Below, piece after piece: positions 25,268 through 34,289 of a stretch of 64,000 nt of DNA. The notes beneath the pieces were generated by a model, which was not told the DNA's origin, ran no database searches, and worked only from the letters and a program-made list of their open reading frames with translations. Position 1 is the stretch's first letter. The number at the start of each line of letters is the position of its first letter. Position numbers and translations under genes: made by a program. Origin of the DNA: Mycobacterium sp. PSTR-4-N (lineage in GTDB: Bacteria; Actinomycetota; Actinomycetes; Mycobacteriales; Mycobacteriaceae); contig NZ_JAKRFN010000015.1 of NCBI RefSeq assembly GCF_022348085.1, positions 1 through 64,000 of the forward strand, in the 5' to 3' direction.

Positions 25268-28200
25268 GTGACTGCTGCTACAGCAACTGACTTCACGCCG
25301 AACGTCCGCCCGGACTGCACCGAAGAACTGCGCGCGGCGCTGCGCGAACGCATCCTGGTGATCGACGGTGCGATGGGCACGGCGATCCAGCGTGACCGGC
25401 CCGACGAAGAGGGCTACCGCGGCGATCGGTTCACCGAGTGGCCGACGGCACTGCAGGGCAACAACGACCTGCTCAGTCTGACGCAGCCGCAGATCATCAC
25501 AGGAATCCACCGCGAGTATCTCGAGGCGGGCGCCGACATCCTGGAGACCAACACGTTCAACGCGAACGCGGTCTCGCTCGCCGACTACGACATGGCGGAT
25601 TTCAGCTACGAGCTGAACTACACCGGCGCGGCGCTGGCCCGCACCGCGGCCGACGAATACAGCACACCGGAGCGGCCCCGGTACGTCGCCGGTGCGATCG
25701 GACCGACGACGCGGACCGCGTCGATCTCGCCCGACGTCAACGACCCCGGTGCCCGCAACGTCTCCTACGACCAGCTGGTCGCCGCCTACCTCGAGGCGGC
25801 CAACGGCCTGGTCGACGGCGGTGCGGACCTGCTGATCATCGAGACGATCTTCGACTCGCTGAACGCCAAGGCGGCGGTGTTCGCCGTGGAGACGCTGTTC
25901 GAGGAGCGGGGCCGCCGCTGGCCGTTGATCATCTCCGGCACCATCACCGACGCGTCCGGCCGCACCCTCTCGGGTCAGGTCACCGAGGCGTTCTGGAACG
26001 CGATCCGGCACGCCAGGCCGCTCGCGGTGGGCCTGAACTGCGCGCTGGGTGCGCCCGAGATGCGGCCCTACATCACCGAGGTGGCCCGCATCGCCGACAC
26101 CTTCGTGTCCTGCTACCCGAATGCCGGTCTGCCCAACGCGTTCGGCGAATACGACGAATCGCCGGAGCGGCAGGCCTCCTACATCGCCGAGTTCGCCGAG
26201 GCCGGCCTGGTCAACCTGGTCGGCGGCTGCTGCGGCACGGCACCGCCGCACATCGCCGAGATCGCCAAGGTCGTCGACGGCAAGCCGCCCCGGGCGCTGC
26301 CCGAGATCCCCGTCGCGACCCGGCTCTCGGGCCTGGAGCCGCTGAACATCACCGAAGACTCGCTGTTCGTCAACATCGGTGAGCGCACCAACATCACCGG
26401 GTCGGCCCGGTTCCGCAACCTGATCAAGGCCGAGGACTACGACAGCGCGCTGTCGGTCGCGCTGCAGCAGGTCGAGGTCGGGGCGCAGGTCATCGACATC
26501 AACATGGACGAGGGCATGATCGACGGCGTCGCCGCGATGGATCGCTTCACCAAGCTGATCGCGGCCGAACCCGACATCAGCCGCGTGCCGGTGATGATCG
26601 ACTCCTCCAAGTGGGAGGTCATCGAGGCGGGCCTGAAGAACGTGCAGGGCAAGCCGATCGTGAACTCGATCTCGCTCAAGGAGGGCGAGGAGAAGTTCGT
26701 CCGTGAAGCGCAGCTGTGCCGCAAGTACGGCGCCGCCGTCGTCGTGATGGCGTTCGACGAGCAGGGCCAGGCCGACAACCTGGAGCGCCGCAAGGAGATC
26801 TGCGGCCGGGCCTACCGGATCCTGACCGAGGAGGTCGGCTTCCCCGCCGAGGACATCATCTTCGACCCGAACTGCTTCGCGCTGGCCACCGGCATCGAGG
26901 AGCACGCCACCTACGGCATCGACTTCATCGAGGCGTGCGCCTGGATCAAGGAGAACCTGCCGGGTGTGCACATCTCCGGCGGCATCTCGAACGTGTCGTT
27001 CTCGTTCCGCGGCAACAACCCGGTCCGCGAGGCCATCCACGCGGTGTTCCTGTTCCACGCCATCAAGGCCGGCCTCGACATGGGCATCGTCAACGCCGGG
27101 GCGCTGGTGCCGTATGACTCGATCGATCCCGAGTTGCGCGACCGCATCGAAGACGTCGTGCTGAATCGGCGCGAGGACGCCGCGGAACGGCTGCTGGAGG
27201 TCGCCGAGCGGTTCAACAAGACCGACAAGACCGAAGAGGCGAGCGCTGCCGAGTGGCGCTCGCTGCCGGTGCGCGAGCGCATCACGCACGCGCTGGTCAA
27301 GGGCATCGACGCCCACGTCGACGACGACACCGAGGAATTGCGGGCCGAGATCGATGCGGCGGGCGGCCGGCCGATCGAGGTCATCGAGGGTCCGCTGATG
27401 GACGGCATGAACGTCGTCGGCGACCTGTTCGGCTCGGGCAAGATGTTCTTGCCCCAGGTGGTGAAGTCGGCGCGCGTGATGAAGAAGGCCGTCGCCTACC
27501 TGCTGCCGTTCATCGAGGCGGAGAAAGAAGCCTCGGCGACCAAGAGCAAGGACACCAACGGCACGATCATCATGGCGACGGTCAAGGGCGACGTCCACGA
27601 CATCGGAAAGAACATCGTCGGAGTCGTCCTGCAGTGCAACAACTACGAGGTCATCGACCTCGGCGTGATGGTGCCCGCGCAGAAGATCCTGGACGCGGCC
27701 AAGGAGCACGACGCCGACATCATCGGGCTGTCCGGGCTCATCACCCCGTCGCTGGACGAGATGTCGAACTTCGCCGTCGAGATGGAGCGTGAGGGGCTCG
27801 AGATTCCGCTGCTGATCGGCGGTGCGACCACGTCGCGCGCCCACACCGCCGTGAAGATCTCGCCGCGGCGAAGCGGGCCGGTGGTCTGGGTCAAGGACGC
27901 GTCCCGCTCGGTGCCGGTGGCCGCTGCGCTGCTCGACGACAAGCAGCGCCCGGCGTTGCTGGAAGCGACCGAGAAGGACTACGCCTCACTGCGGGAGCGG
28001 CACGCGCAGAAGAACGAGCGGCCGATGCTGACGCTGGAGAAGGCGCGGGCCAACCGCACGCCGATCGACTGGGACGGTTACACGCCGCCGGTACCGGCAA
28101 TCGGTGCGGGAATCAGGGACTTCAGCGACTACGACCTGGCCGAGCTGCGCGAGTACATCGACTGGCAGCCGTTCTTCAACGCCTGGGAGATGAAGGGCCG

Positions 28201-29014
28201 TTTCCCCGACATCCTCAACAATCCGGCCTCCGGTGAGGCGGCCCGCAAGCTCTACGACGACGCCCAGGAGATGCTCGACACCGCGATCAAGGAGAAGTGG
28301 CTGACGGCCAACGGCGTCATCGGCTTCTTCCCGGCCAACGCCGTGGGAGACGACGTCGAGGTCTACACCGACGAGAGCCGTGACGAGGTGCTGACCACGC
28401 TGCGCAACCTGCGTCAGCAGGGCGAGCACCGCAATGGCGTGCCGAACCGATCGCTCGGTGACTTCATCGCGCCGAAGGACACGGGATTGGCCGACCACAT
28501 CGGCGCGTTCGCCGTCACCGCCGGGCTCGGTAGCGGGGACAAGATCGCAGAATTCAAGAAAGCCAACGACGACTACAGCGCGATCCTGCTGGAGTCGCTC
28601 GCCGACAGGCTGGCCGAAGCGTTCGCCGAACGGATGCATGAGCGGGTCCGCAAGGAGTTCTGGGGCTATCAACCCGACGAGCATCTGGACAACCAGGAGC
28701 TGATCGGCGAGAAGTACGTCGGAATCCGGCCTGCGCCGGGATATCCGGCGTGCCCGGAGCACACCGAGAAGGTGACGCTGTTCGATCTGCTGGACGTCAC
28801 GAAGCGGACCGGCATCGAGCTGACCGAGTCGATGGCGATGTGGCCCGGCGCCGCCGTCAGCGGCTGGTACTTCTCGCATCCGCAGTCGCAGTACTTCGTG
28901 ATCGGGCGGCTGGCCCAGGATCAGGTCGCCGACTACGCCCGGCGCAAGGGCTGGACGCTCCCCGAGGCCGAACGCTGGCTCGCCCCGAATCTGGGGTACA
29001 ACCCGGAGGACTGA
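25268..29014 (+). CDS. metH: Cobalamin-dependent methionine synthase
   Basis: 1248 residues. It transfers the methyl of 5-methyltetrahydrofolate to homocysteine through cobalamin. In order: homocysteine domain with zinc cysteines in GLNCALG (about 257) and GGCCGT (320/321); pterin domain (INMDEGMIDG and following); cap and B12-binding domain with DVHDIG, where His777 is the axial ligand; SAM-binding reactivation domain to the end (RPAPGYPACPEH). Full length. GTG 25268 is preferred over GTG 25262 because the latter would sit 1 bp from the ribosome site. Control by the SAH riboswitch just upstream is inferred from structure. Confidence 0.97.
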   Translation: MTAATATDFTPNVRPDCTEELRAALRERILVIDGAMGTAIQRDRPDEEGYRGDRFTEWPTALQGNNDLLSLTQPQIITGIHREYLEAGADILETNTFNANAVSLADYDMADFSYELNYTGAALARTAADEYSTPERPRYVAGAIGPTTRTASISPDVNDPGARNVSYDQLVAAYLEAANGLVDGGADLLIIETIFDSLNAKAAVFAVETLFEERGRRWPLIISGTITDASGRTLSGQVTEAFWNAIRHARPLAVGLNCALGAPEMRPYITEVARIADTFVSCYPNAGLPNAFGEYDESPERQASYIAEFAEAGLVNLVGGCCGTAPPHIAEIAKVVDGKPPRALPEIPVATRLSGLEPLNITEDSLFVNIGERTNITGSARFRNLIKAEDYDSALSVALQQVEVGAQVIDINMDEGMIDGVAAMDRFTKLIAAEPDISRVPVMIDSSKWEVIEAGLKNVQGKPIVNSISLKEGEEKFVREAQLCRKYGAAVVVMAFDEQGQADNLERRKEICGRAYRILTEEVGFPAEDIIFDPNCFALATGIEEHATYGIDFIEACAWIKENLPGVHISGGISNVSFSFRGNNPVREAIHAVFLFHAIKAGLDMGIVNAGALVPYDSIDPELRDRIEDVVLNRREDAAERLLEVAERFNKTDKTEEASAAEWRSLPVRERITHALVKGIDAHVDDDTEELRAEIDAAGGRPIEVIEGPLMDGMNVVGDLFGSGKMFLPQVVKSARVMKKAVAYLLPFIEAEKEASATKSKDTNGTIIMATVKGDVHDIGKNIVGVVLQCNNYEVIDLGVMVPAQKILDAAKEHDADIIGLSGLITPSLDEMSNFAVEMEREGLEIPLLIGGATTSRAHTAVKISPRRSGPVVWVKDASRSVPVAAALLDDKQRPALLEATEKDYASLRERHAQKNERPMLTLEKARANRTPIDWDGYTPPVPAIGAGIRDFSDYDLAELREYIDWQPFFNAWEMKGRFPDILNNPASGEAARKLYDDAQEMLDTAIKEKWLTANGVIGFFPANAVGDDVEVYTDESRDEVLTTLRNLRQQGEHRNGVPNRSLGDFIAPKDTGLADHIGAFAVTAGLGSGDKIAEFKKANDDYSAILLESLADRLAEAFAERMHERVRKEFWGYQPDEHLDNQELIGEKYVGIRPAPGYPACPEHTEKVTLFDLLDVTKRTGIELTESMAMWPGAAVSGWYFSHPQSQYFVIGRLAQDQVADYARRKGWTLPEAERWLAPNLGYNPED

Positions 29015-29018
29015 TCAG

Positions 29019-29594
29019 GTGACGAAGGTGTTCGACCGACTCGACGAGTCGCTACGCGAGTTCATCGCCGCCCAGGCGGTGTTCTTCGTGGCGACGGCGC
29101 CGTCCGACGGTGGCCGGATCAACTTGTCGCCCAAGGGGTATCGCGACACGTTCACGGTGCTCGACGACCACACCGTGGCGTATCTCGACCTGTTCGGCAG
29201 CGGCGCGGAGACGATCGCACATCTGCGGGACAACGGCCGGATCACCCTGATGTTCTGCTCGTTCACCCGGCAGTCCCGCATCCTGCGGCTCTACGGCACC
29301 GGTCGGGTCGTGCGCCCGGACGATGCCGAGTTCGACCGCGTCGCTGCGTGTTTCGATGTGCAGCATCCTGGGCTGAGGGCAGCCGTCGTCGTCGATGTCG
29401 AGCGCATCGCCGATGCGTGCGGCTTCGCCGTGCCGTACTACGAACTGGTCGGCGACCGACCCGTACTCGACGACTACCACGCCAGGGTGGACGAGCAGAA
29501 GTTCGCGCGGCGCATCGCCGGCGACAACGGGAGCAGCATCGACGGGCTCCCGGCGCTGGACCCCGACCACCCACTGCCGCGTCAATCCTCGTAG
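29019..29594 (+). CDS. Pyridoxamine 5'-phosphate oxidase-family protein
   Basis: 191 residues with a split-barrel flavin/F420-type fold: FVATAPSDGGRINLSPKGY at the N-terminus and ITLMFCSFTRQSRILRLYG in the core. Such proteins bind FMN, F420 or heme, and substrate cannot be told from sequence. GTG start 4 bp after metH stop, so it is probably cotranscribed with metH. Its 3' end overlaps the convergent nitroreductase by 13 bp. Confidence 0.85.
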   Translation: MTKVFDRLDESLREFIAAQAVFFVATAPSDGGRINLSPKGYRDTFTVLDDHTVAYLDLFGSGAETIAHLRDNGRITLMFCSFTRQSRILRLYGTGRVVRPDDAEFDRVAACFDVQHPGLRAAVVVDVERIADACGFAVPYYELVGDRPVLDDYHARVDEQKFARRIAGDNGSSIDGLPALDPDHPLPRQSS

Positions 29595-30241
29595 AGGACG
29601 ACGTTGTCGGTCACCGCGTTGCGGGGGATGTCGAGGAAGTTGGCCGCGAACGTCGGGTCGCCGTAGCCGATGCAGATGCCGCACAGGACGGCCAGCTCCT
29701 CGGGGATGTCGAGGACCTCGCGGGCCACGTCGGGGTAGAGCGCGGTGGACACCTGCACGCAGGAGTCGAGTCCGCGGTCGGTGAGCGCCAGCAGCAGGGT
29801 CTGCAGGAACATGCCGACGCCGAGTGCGTCGGGCATCCCGAGGTCTCGGTGCATGCAGACGATTCCGGCGACGGGTGCCCGGAAGAAGTCCCAGTTGCGC
29901 AACTGCGCGTTCCAGCGCCCGTCGGCATCCTCTCGCGCGACGCCCATCGCGCCGTAGATGAGGGCGCCGAGCTGGCGGCGCAGATGGTTGTGGGAGTCGG
30001 GTATGCCCATCGTGGGCGGCCGGCTCTGCCGCACCGCGGCCGCGAGCGCGGCGGCGAGGCGGTCGCGCCGGGAGCCGGTGGCCAGGAACAGCCGCCATGG
30101 CTGCACGTTGGAGTTCGACGGCGCGCGCATCGCCAGGGCCAGTGCCTCGTTCAGCAACTCCTGTGGAACAGGCTTGTCGCGCAGGAACATTCGTGTCGAA
30201 TGCCGACGCCGGATGATCTGGTCGAGGTGGGAGTCGGTCAT
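29582..30241 (-). CDS. Nitroreductase family protein (FMN)
   Basis: 219 residues. The N-terminal IIRRRHSTRMF and APSNSNVQPWRLF are the standard FMN-phosphate-binding segments of the family, and LCGICIGYGDPT is the C-terminal signature. It reduces nitro or quinone-like compounds with NAD(P)H; the natural substrate is unknown. The ATG at 30241 overlaps the cupin stop (ATGA). It is the last gene of the leftward four-gene unit with an FAD oxidoreductase, a histidine kinase and the cupin. Confidence 0.9.
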   Translation of the reverse strand: MTDSHLDQIIRRRHSTRMFLRDKPVPQELLNEALALAMRAPSNSNVQPWRLFLATGSRRDRLAAALAAAVRQSRPPTMGIPDSHNHLRRQLGALIYGAMGVAREDADGRWNAQLRNWDFFRAPVAGIVCMHRDLGMPDALGVGMFLQTLLLALTDRGLDSCVQVSTALYPDVAREVLDIPEELAVLCGICIGYGDPTFAANFLDIPRNAVTDNVVLYED

Positions 30242-30672
30242 GGTGCCTCCTGTCCGGCCGCAGGCACGCGGCGGTCCTTGCGGGCCTCGAGTTCAGCATC
30301 GTCGACCAGCACGAACATGTCGACGCCCGGCCGGCACAACATCGTGACCAGGAAACGCAGCGGCACGTCGTCGCGGTGGTTGCCGTCCGAGTAGTGGATG
30401 ACGTCACCCCCGGGCTCCCAGAACGCCTGACCGGCCGTGACGACGCGCGGTTCCTCGCCCTCGAGTTCGAACCACATCTCACCCTCGAGGACGTACCCGA
30501 AGCACGGTCCGCCGGGGTGGCGGTGCGGCGGGGCGCCTTTGTCGCCGGGCCCCCACTCGATGATCGCGGTCATCGCTTCGGCGTTCTGCGGGAGGTGCGG
30601 CGGGGTGACGGACTGCACGACCGTCATCGCGGTCATGAGTCGCTGGATCTGATCAGACGCCTGGTCGGACAT
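30238..30672 (-). CDS. Cupin-domain protein
   Basis: 144 residues, a single double-stranded beta-helix. Metal-binding cupin motif 1 reads PPHRHPGGPCFGYVLEGEM (two His and a Glu) and motif 2 ends in HYSDGNHRDD. It may be a small metalloenzyme or a binding protein. ATG at 30672 is used, with AGAGG upstream; the frame extends 72 bp further without a good ribosome site. Coupled to the nitroreductase by a 4-bp overlap and 55 bp after the histidine kinase. Confidence 0.85.
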   Translation of the reverse strand: MSDQASDQIQRLMTAMTVVQSVTPPHLPQNAEAMTAIIEWGPGDKGAPPHRHPGGPCFGYVLEGEMWFELEGEEPRVVTAGQAFWEPGGDVIHYSDGNHRDDVPLRFLVTMLCRPGVDMFVLVDDAELEARKDRRVPAAGQEAP

Positions 30673-30727
30673 CGGGGACCTCTTTTCGTTGTCGTCGGTT
30701 TCTGATTCGAATCCGTGGTGGCGGGTG

Positions 30728-32176
30728 TCAGGGTGCAGGGGCATACCGCGGAAGGCACACGGTGACGCGGGTGTCTCCGGGCGCCGACTGCACCTCGATG
30801 TGGCCGCGGTGCTGGTTCACGACGATGTCCCAGGCCAGATCCAGCCCGAGCCCCGACCCCGAACCGACGGGTTTGGTGGTGAAGAACGGGTCGAAGACCC
30901 GCCCGATGATCTCGGCCGGGATGCCCGGCCCGTCGTCGCTGATCTCCACGCGAATCCTGTCCGCGCCCTCGGCGCGGGTGCGTACCGTGAGGGTTCCGCT
31001 GCCATTCATCGCATCGATGGCATTGTCGACGATGGTGGTCCACACTTGGTTGAGATCAGCGGGATAGCAACATATCTCGGGGATGCTGTGATCGAAGTCC
31101 TTGACCAGGGTGATGGCTGCGCCCATGCCCGCCATCGCGATACGGTCGCCGAACATCAGCATGGTGTTGCGCAGCATCTCGTGTACGTCGATGCACTGGT
31201 AGGGGCCGCGGTCGAGTTGCGAGTAGGTCTTCGCGCCGTCGAGGAGCGCGGCGATGCGTCGGCCGGCCTCGGTGATCTCCCGGATCCGCAGTTCGACCGC
31301 GACGATCGACTGCAACCAGGCCACCGCGTGGCCGAGCCCGTCGTCGGCGCCCGCCAACCGGGCCCGCACATCGGACAACCAGTCGACGTCGAGTCCGGCC
31401 TCGACGAACGTGGCGGCGCGGTCCCAGCTGTCGGTGACGCCGTGGTCGTCGAGCCAGGCAGCGACGGCGTCCTCGCTGTCCGCGACGCCCAGCGCAGTGG
31501 CGATCGGACGGTCCGGCCGGGACGCGGTGTGCACCACGTCGTCCTGTATGGCGGTCAGTGCCGCCACTGTGTCCGCGTTCGGACGGGTCTGCGCCAGACG
31601 GGCGAATTCGCGCCGCATCGCGGCGACGTCGTCGTGCAGGTTCGCGGCCGCGCGGATCACGGCGGCCGCCGGATTGTTGAGTTGGTGGGTCAGCCCCGCG
31701 GTCAACGTGCGCAGGGCGAGCAACCGTTCCCGGTGCGCGAGAATCCGCTCCTCCCGATCACGACGGACCCGTTGGCCTGCGACGAGGTGAATGGCCATGG
31801 GGAACTGCGTGCTGATGAACTGTGCGAACACCTCCGCGCCGAGCACCAGCAGCCGGGACGGGCGCGTCAGCCGCGCCGACACCTCGTAGGACTGGTCGAC
31901 GTCGGGAAGATGGGCCGACCACGCTCCGAAGAACACACCGCGCTGGGTGCTGCGGTGCGTCTCGACATCCACTCCTGCGCAGAACCGGGACAGCACCACC
32001 TCACCGTCGAGGAGCACGTAGAGACAGGTGGCGGGTGTGCCCTCGACGCACACCGGACCCGCCGGCAGGGTGCCGATACGCCCCCCACGGCAGAGCATCT
32101 TGAGTTGTGCGTCCGACAGATGCTCGAACAGGAACAGGTCGCGCACCTCGTCGAGGAGCGCGGCAGGGTCGCTCAC
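30728..32176 (-). CDS. Sensor histidine kinase with N-terminal cyclic-nucleotide-binding-type domain
   Basis: 482 residues. A cNMP-binding-like beta roll occupies about 1-130 (LYVLLDGEVVL, GVFFGAW). The phosphoacceptor H-box is GLTHQLNNP with His164. An HATPase domain follows with N-box VDNAIDAMN, DDGPGIP and GSGSGLGLDLAW. There is no membrane segment, so it is a cytosolic kinase. The GTG at 32176 overlaps the oxidoreductase stop (GTGA); a longer frame exists without homology. No response regulator is visible nearby, so its partner is elsewhere. The redox neighbours suggest that it senses redox or nucleotide state. Confidence 0.88.
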   Translation of the reverse strand: MSDPAALLDEVRDLFLFEHLSDAQLKMLCRGGRIGTLPAGPVCVEGTPATCLYVLLDGEVVLSRFCAGVDVETHRSTQRGVFFGAWSAHLPDVDQSYEVSARLTRPSRLLVLGAEVFAQFISTQFPMAIHLVAGQRVRRDREERILAHRERLLALRTLTAGLTHQLNNPAAAVIRAAANLHDDVAAMRREFARLAQTRPNADTVAALTAIQDDVVHTASRPDRPIATALGVADSEDAVAAWLDDHGVTDSWDRAATFVEAGLDVDWLSDVRARLAGADDGLGHAVAWLQSIVAVELRIREITEAGRRIAALLDGAKTYSQLDRGPYQCIDVHEMLRNTMLMFGDRIAMAGMGAAITLVKDFDHSIPEICCYPADLNQVWTTIVDNAIDAMNGSGTLTVRTRAEGADRIRVEISDDGPGIPAEIIGRVFDPFFTTKPVGSGSGLGLDLAWDIVVNQHRGHIEVQSAPGDTRVTVCLPRYAPAP

Positions 32177-33348
32177 CGCAGGGCCCGTGTCTCGCTCGCT
32201 GCGCGCGCGATCGTGCGGCTGCGCCCGCCACCTCGGGGCCAGAAGTAGCTCCCCGGCCGGCGCGCCTCCTTCGCCAGGAACGACACGGTGCCGGCGCACA
32301 CCGCCTCCTTGATCGTCGCGGCCAGGCGACCACCGAGGTGCAGCGGCACTGCGACGTCGCTGAACCGGGACATCTGGATGGTGCCGGCGCGGCGGCCCAC
32401 ACTGATGCACTGTCCGACCGAGGCCGGGTTGATGGTGCGCGGCGCGGCACCGTCGAGCCGGGCGATCAGCGTGTCCGCGGCATCGGCGGCCAGCGGCATG
32501 GCCAGCTGGCAGCTCATACGCAGCGGCATGCCGGACGGGCAGGCCGCGTCGCCGGCAGCGACGATCGAGGGGTCGTCGACGTAGGTGAGTGTCTCGTCGG
32601 TCAGCAATCGGCCGAGCCGGTCGGTACGCAGCCCGCTGTCAGCGGCCAGCTCCGGCACCCCGAACCCGGCCGTCCACACCGTCGCGGCGCTCAGAAGATG
32701 CCGGCCGTCGCGCAGGACCACGCGGTCGCTCTCGACGGCTGCGACCGTGGTGTCGTCGACGACCATGACGCCGAGCCGCCTCAGGCGCGAGGTGACCGAT
32801 CGGCGTCCGCCCCGGGCCAGGGACGGCCCGACGACGTCGGTGACCAGGGTGACGTGCCGGCCGGCCTCGGCCAGTTCGCCGGCTGCTTCGATGCCGGTGA
32901 GGCCGCCGCCGACGACGACGATCGGGGCCTCCGGCGGCACCCCGGCCAGCCGTGCGGTCAGCCGCTGGGCGGGCTCCCATTCACCGAGCGGGTAGGCGAA
33001 CCGGTCGGCGCCGGACACCGCCGCCGGCACGGGTGCGGTGCTCCCGACGGCGTAGACGAGGTAGTCATAGGCCAGGGAGCCCCCCGAAGCCAGGTCGACC
33101 TGGTGTGCGGTGGCGTCGACCCGCTCGGCCGTGTCGATGACCAGCCGGACCGACGGCGCGAGTATCGATGTGAAATCGGCTACCGCGGAATGGTTTCCCG
33201 CCACCAGCTGGTGCAGGCGAATGCGTTCGACGAACATCGGCCGCGGATTGACCAGCGTGACGTGGATGTCGTCTCGTCGGCTGAGCCGGTTCGCGGCGAG
33301 CACGCCGGCGTAACCGCCGCCGATCACGACGATGCGGGTGGCGGTCAT
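32173..33348 (-). CDS. FAD-dependent pyridine nucleotide oxidoreductase (NDH-2-like)
   Basis: 391 residues. N-terminal FAD fold VVIGGGYAG, second dinucleotide fold VVVGGGLTGIEAAGELA near residue 150, and the FAD-closing GDAACPSG. Closest in layout to type II NADH dehydrogenases or ferredoxin-type reductases. It lacks the redox-active CxxC of thioredoxin reductases. No obvious C-terminal amphipathic membrane anchor, so the acceptor is uncertain. ATG at 33348 with GGAGACCGAG upstream. It leads the operon and is coupled to the kinase gene by a 4-bp overlap. Confidence 0.88.
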   Translation of the reverse strand: MTATRIVVIGGGYAGVLAANRLSRRDDIHVTLVNPRPMFVERIRLHQLVAGNHSAVADFTSILAPSVRLVIDTAERVDATAHQVDLASGGSLAYDYLVYAVGSTAPVPAAVSGADRFAYPLGEWEPAQRLTARLAGVPPEAPIVVVGGGLTGIEAAGELAEAGRHVTLVTDVVGPSLARGGRRSVTSRLRRLGVMVVDDTTVAAVESDRVVLRDGRHLLSAATVWTAGFGVPELAADSGLRTDRLGRLLTDETLTYVDDPSIVAAGDAACPSGMPLRMSCQLAMPLAADAADTLIARLDGAAPRTINPASVGQCISVGRRAGTIQMSRFSDVAVPLHLGGRLAATIKEAVCAGTVSFLAKEARRPGSYFWPRGGGRSRTIARAASETRALR

Positions 33349-33522
33349 CTCGGTCTCCGATTCCTGGTCCGGTGAGGTGGCATCATGAGGCTGGCACGCG
33401 GGGACGGGGGTGCGGACCCTGGAAACTCCGTAGTCCGCGTGTTGGCTGCGGCCGGTGTGATCGTCGCCTCGGTGCGGGTCGCAGATTGGCTCGTGGGCCT
33501 GCACCCGTGACACAATCGCGGG

Positions 33523-34200
33523 GTGCAAGCAGTGCTGTGGGACATGGACGGCACACTCGTCGACTCCGAAAAGCTCTGGGACATCTCGCTGTCGGCTCTC
33601 TACGAATCGTTCGGCGGCGAGATGAGCCGCGAGACGCGAACTGCGCTGGTCGGCGCGTCGGCGCACGAGACGATGGTCACGGTGTACGCGGAGTTGGGCC
33701 TTGAGCCCGATGCGGCGGCGATGGCCGACTCGATCCGCTGGTTGCACAGCTACACCGGTGAGCTCTTCGATCGAGGGCTGCCGTGGTGCGACGGCGCCCG
33801 CGAGATGCTCGATTCTCTTGCCGCGGCTGACGTTCCCATGGCACTGGTGACCAACACTCAGCGCGCGCTGACCGAACGTGCGTTGAACAGTATTGGCCGG
33901 CACTACTTTTCGGTGACCGTCTGCGCAGACGAGGTGCGCAGCGGAAAGCCCGAACCCGACCCGTACCTACGTGCAGCGGAGCTGTTGGAGCTGCGTCCCT
34001 CCGAGTGCCTGGCGGTCGAGGATTCGGTGACCGGCGCCGCGGCGGCGGAGAAGGCCGGTTGCGCAGTGTTGGTGGTACCCAACGACGTCCCCGTTCCCGG
34101 CGGGATCCGCCGCCGGCACGCCGATTCGTTGAACGGCCTCGGTGCCGCTGATCTGCGGCGGATCTTCGTCGAGATCGATCGCGAGCTGCGCAGCGCATAA
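33523..34200 (+). CDS. HAD-family hydrolase (phosphoglycolate/beta-phosphoglucomutase type)
   Basis: 225 residues with all four HAD motifs: DMDGT near residue 7 (nucleophile and acid), VTNT, the lysine in SGKPEPDPY, and EDSVTGAAAAEKAG. A helical cap domain sits between motifs I and II. Likely a small-molecule phosphatase or mutase; specificity not visible. GTG start at 33523. The 174 bp upstream hold only a divergent promoter region for the FAD oxidoreductase. Confidence 0.92.
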   Translation: MQAVLWDMDGTLVDSEKLWDISLSALYESFGGEMSRETRTALVGASAHETMVTVYAELGLEPDAAAMADSIRWLHSYTGELFDRGLPWCDGAREMLDSLAAADVPMALVTNTQRALTERALNSIGRHYFSVTVCADEVRSGKPEPDPYLRAAELLELRPSECLAVEDSVTGAAAAEKAGCAVLVVPNDVPVPGGIRRRHADSLNGLGAADLRRIFVEIDRELRSA

Positions 34201-34289
34201 ACCCCCGCACTTGTGGGAATGCACCCGACCGCCGGTCACGAGTGATTGAATGTGACGGGTATCACGCGGGTGACGCGGAAGGGTGTCTG

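Noticed and set aside
25235..27844. An 869-codon open frame opposite metH
   Set aside because: Antisense shadow of GC-biased third positions; its composition is biased and it covers the riboswitch and metH N-terminal domains, which are fully supported.
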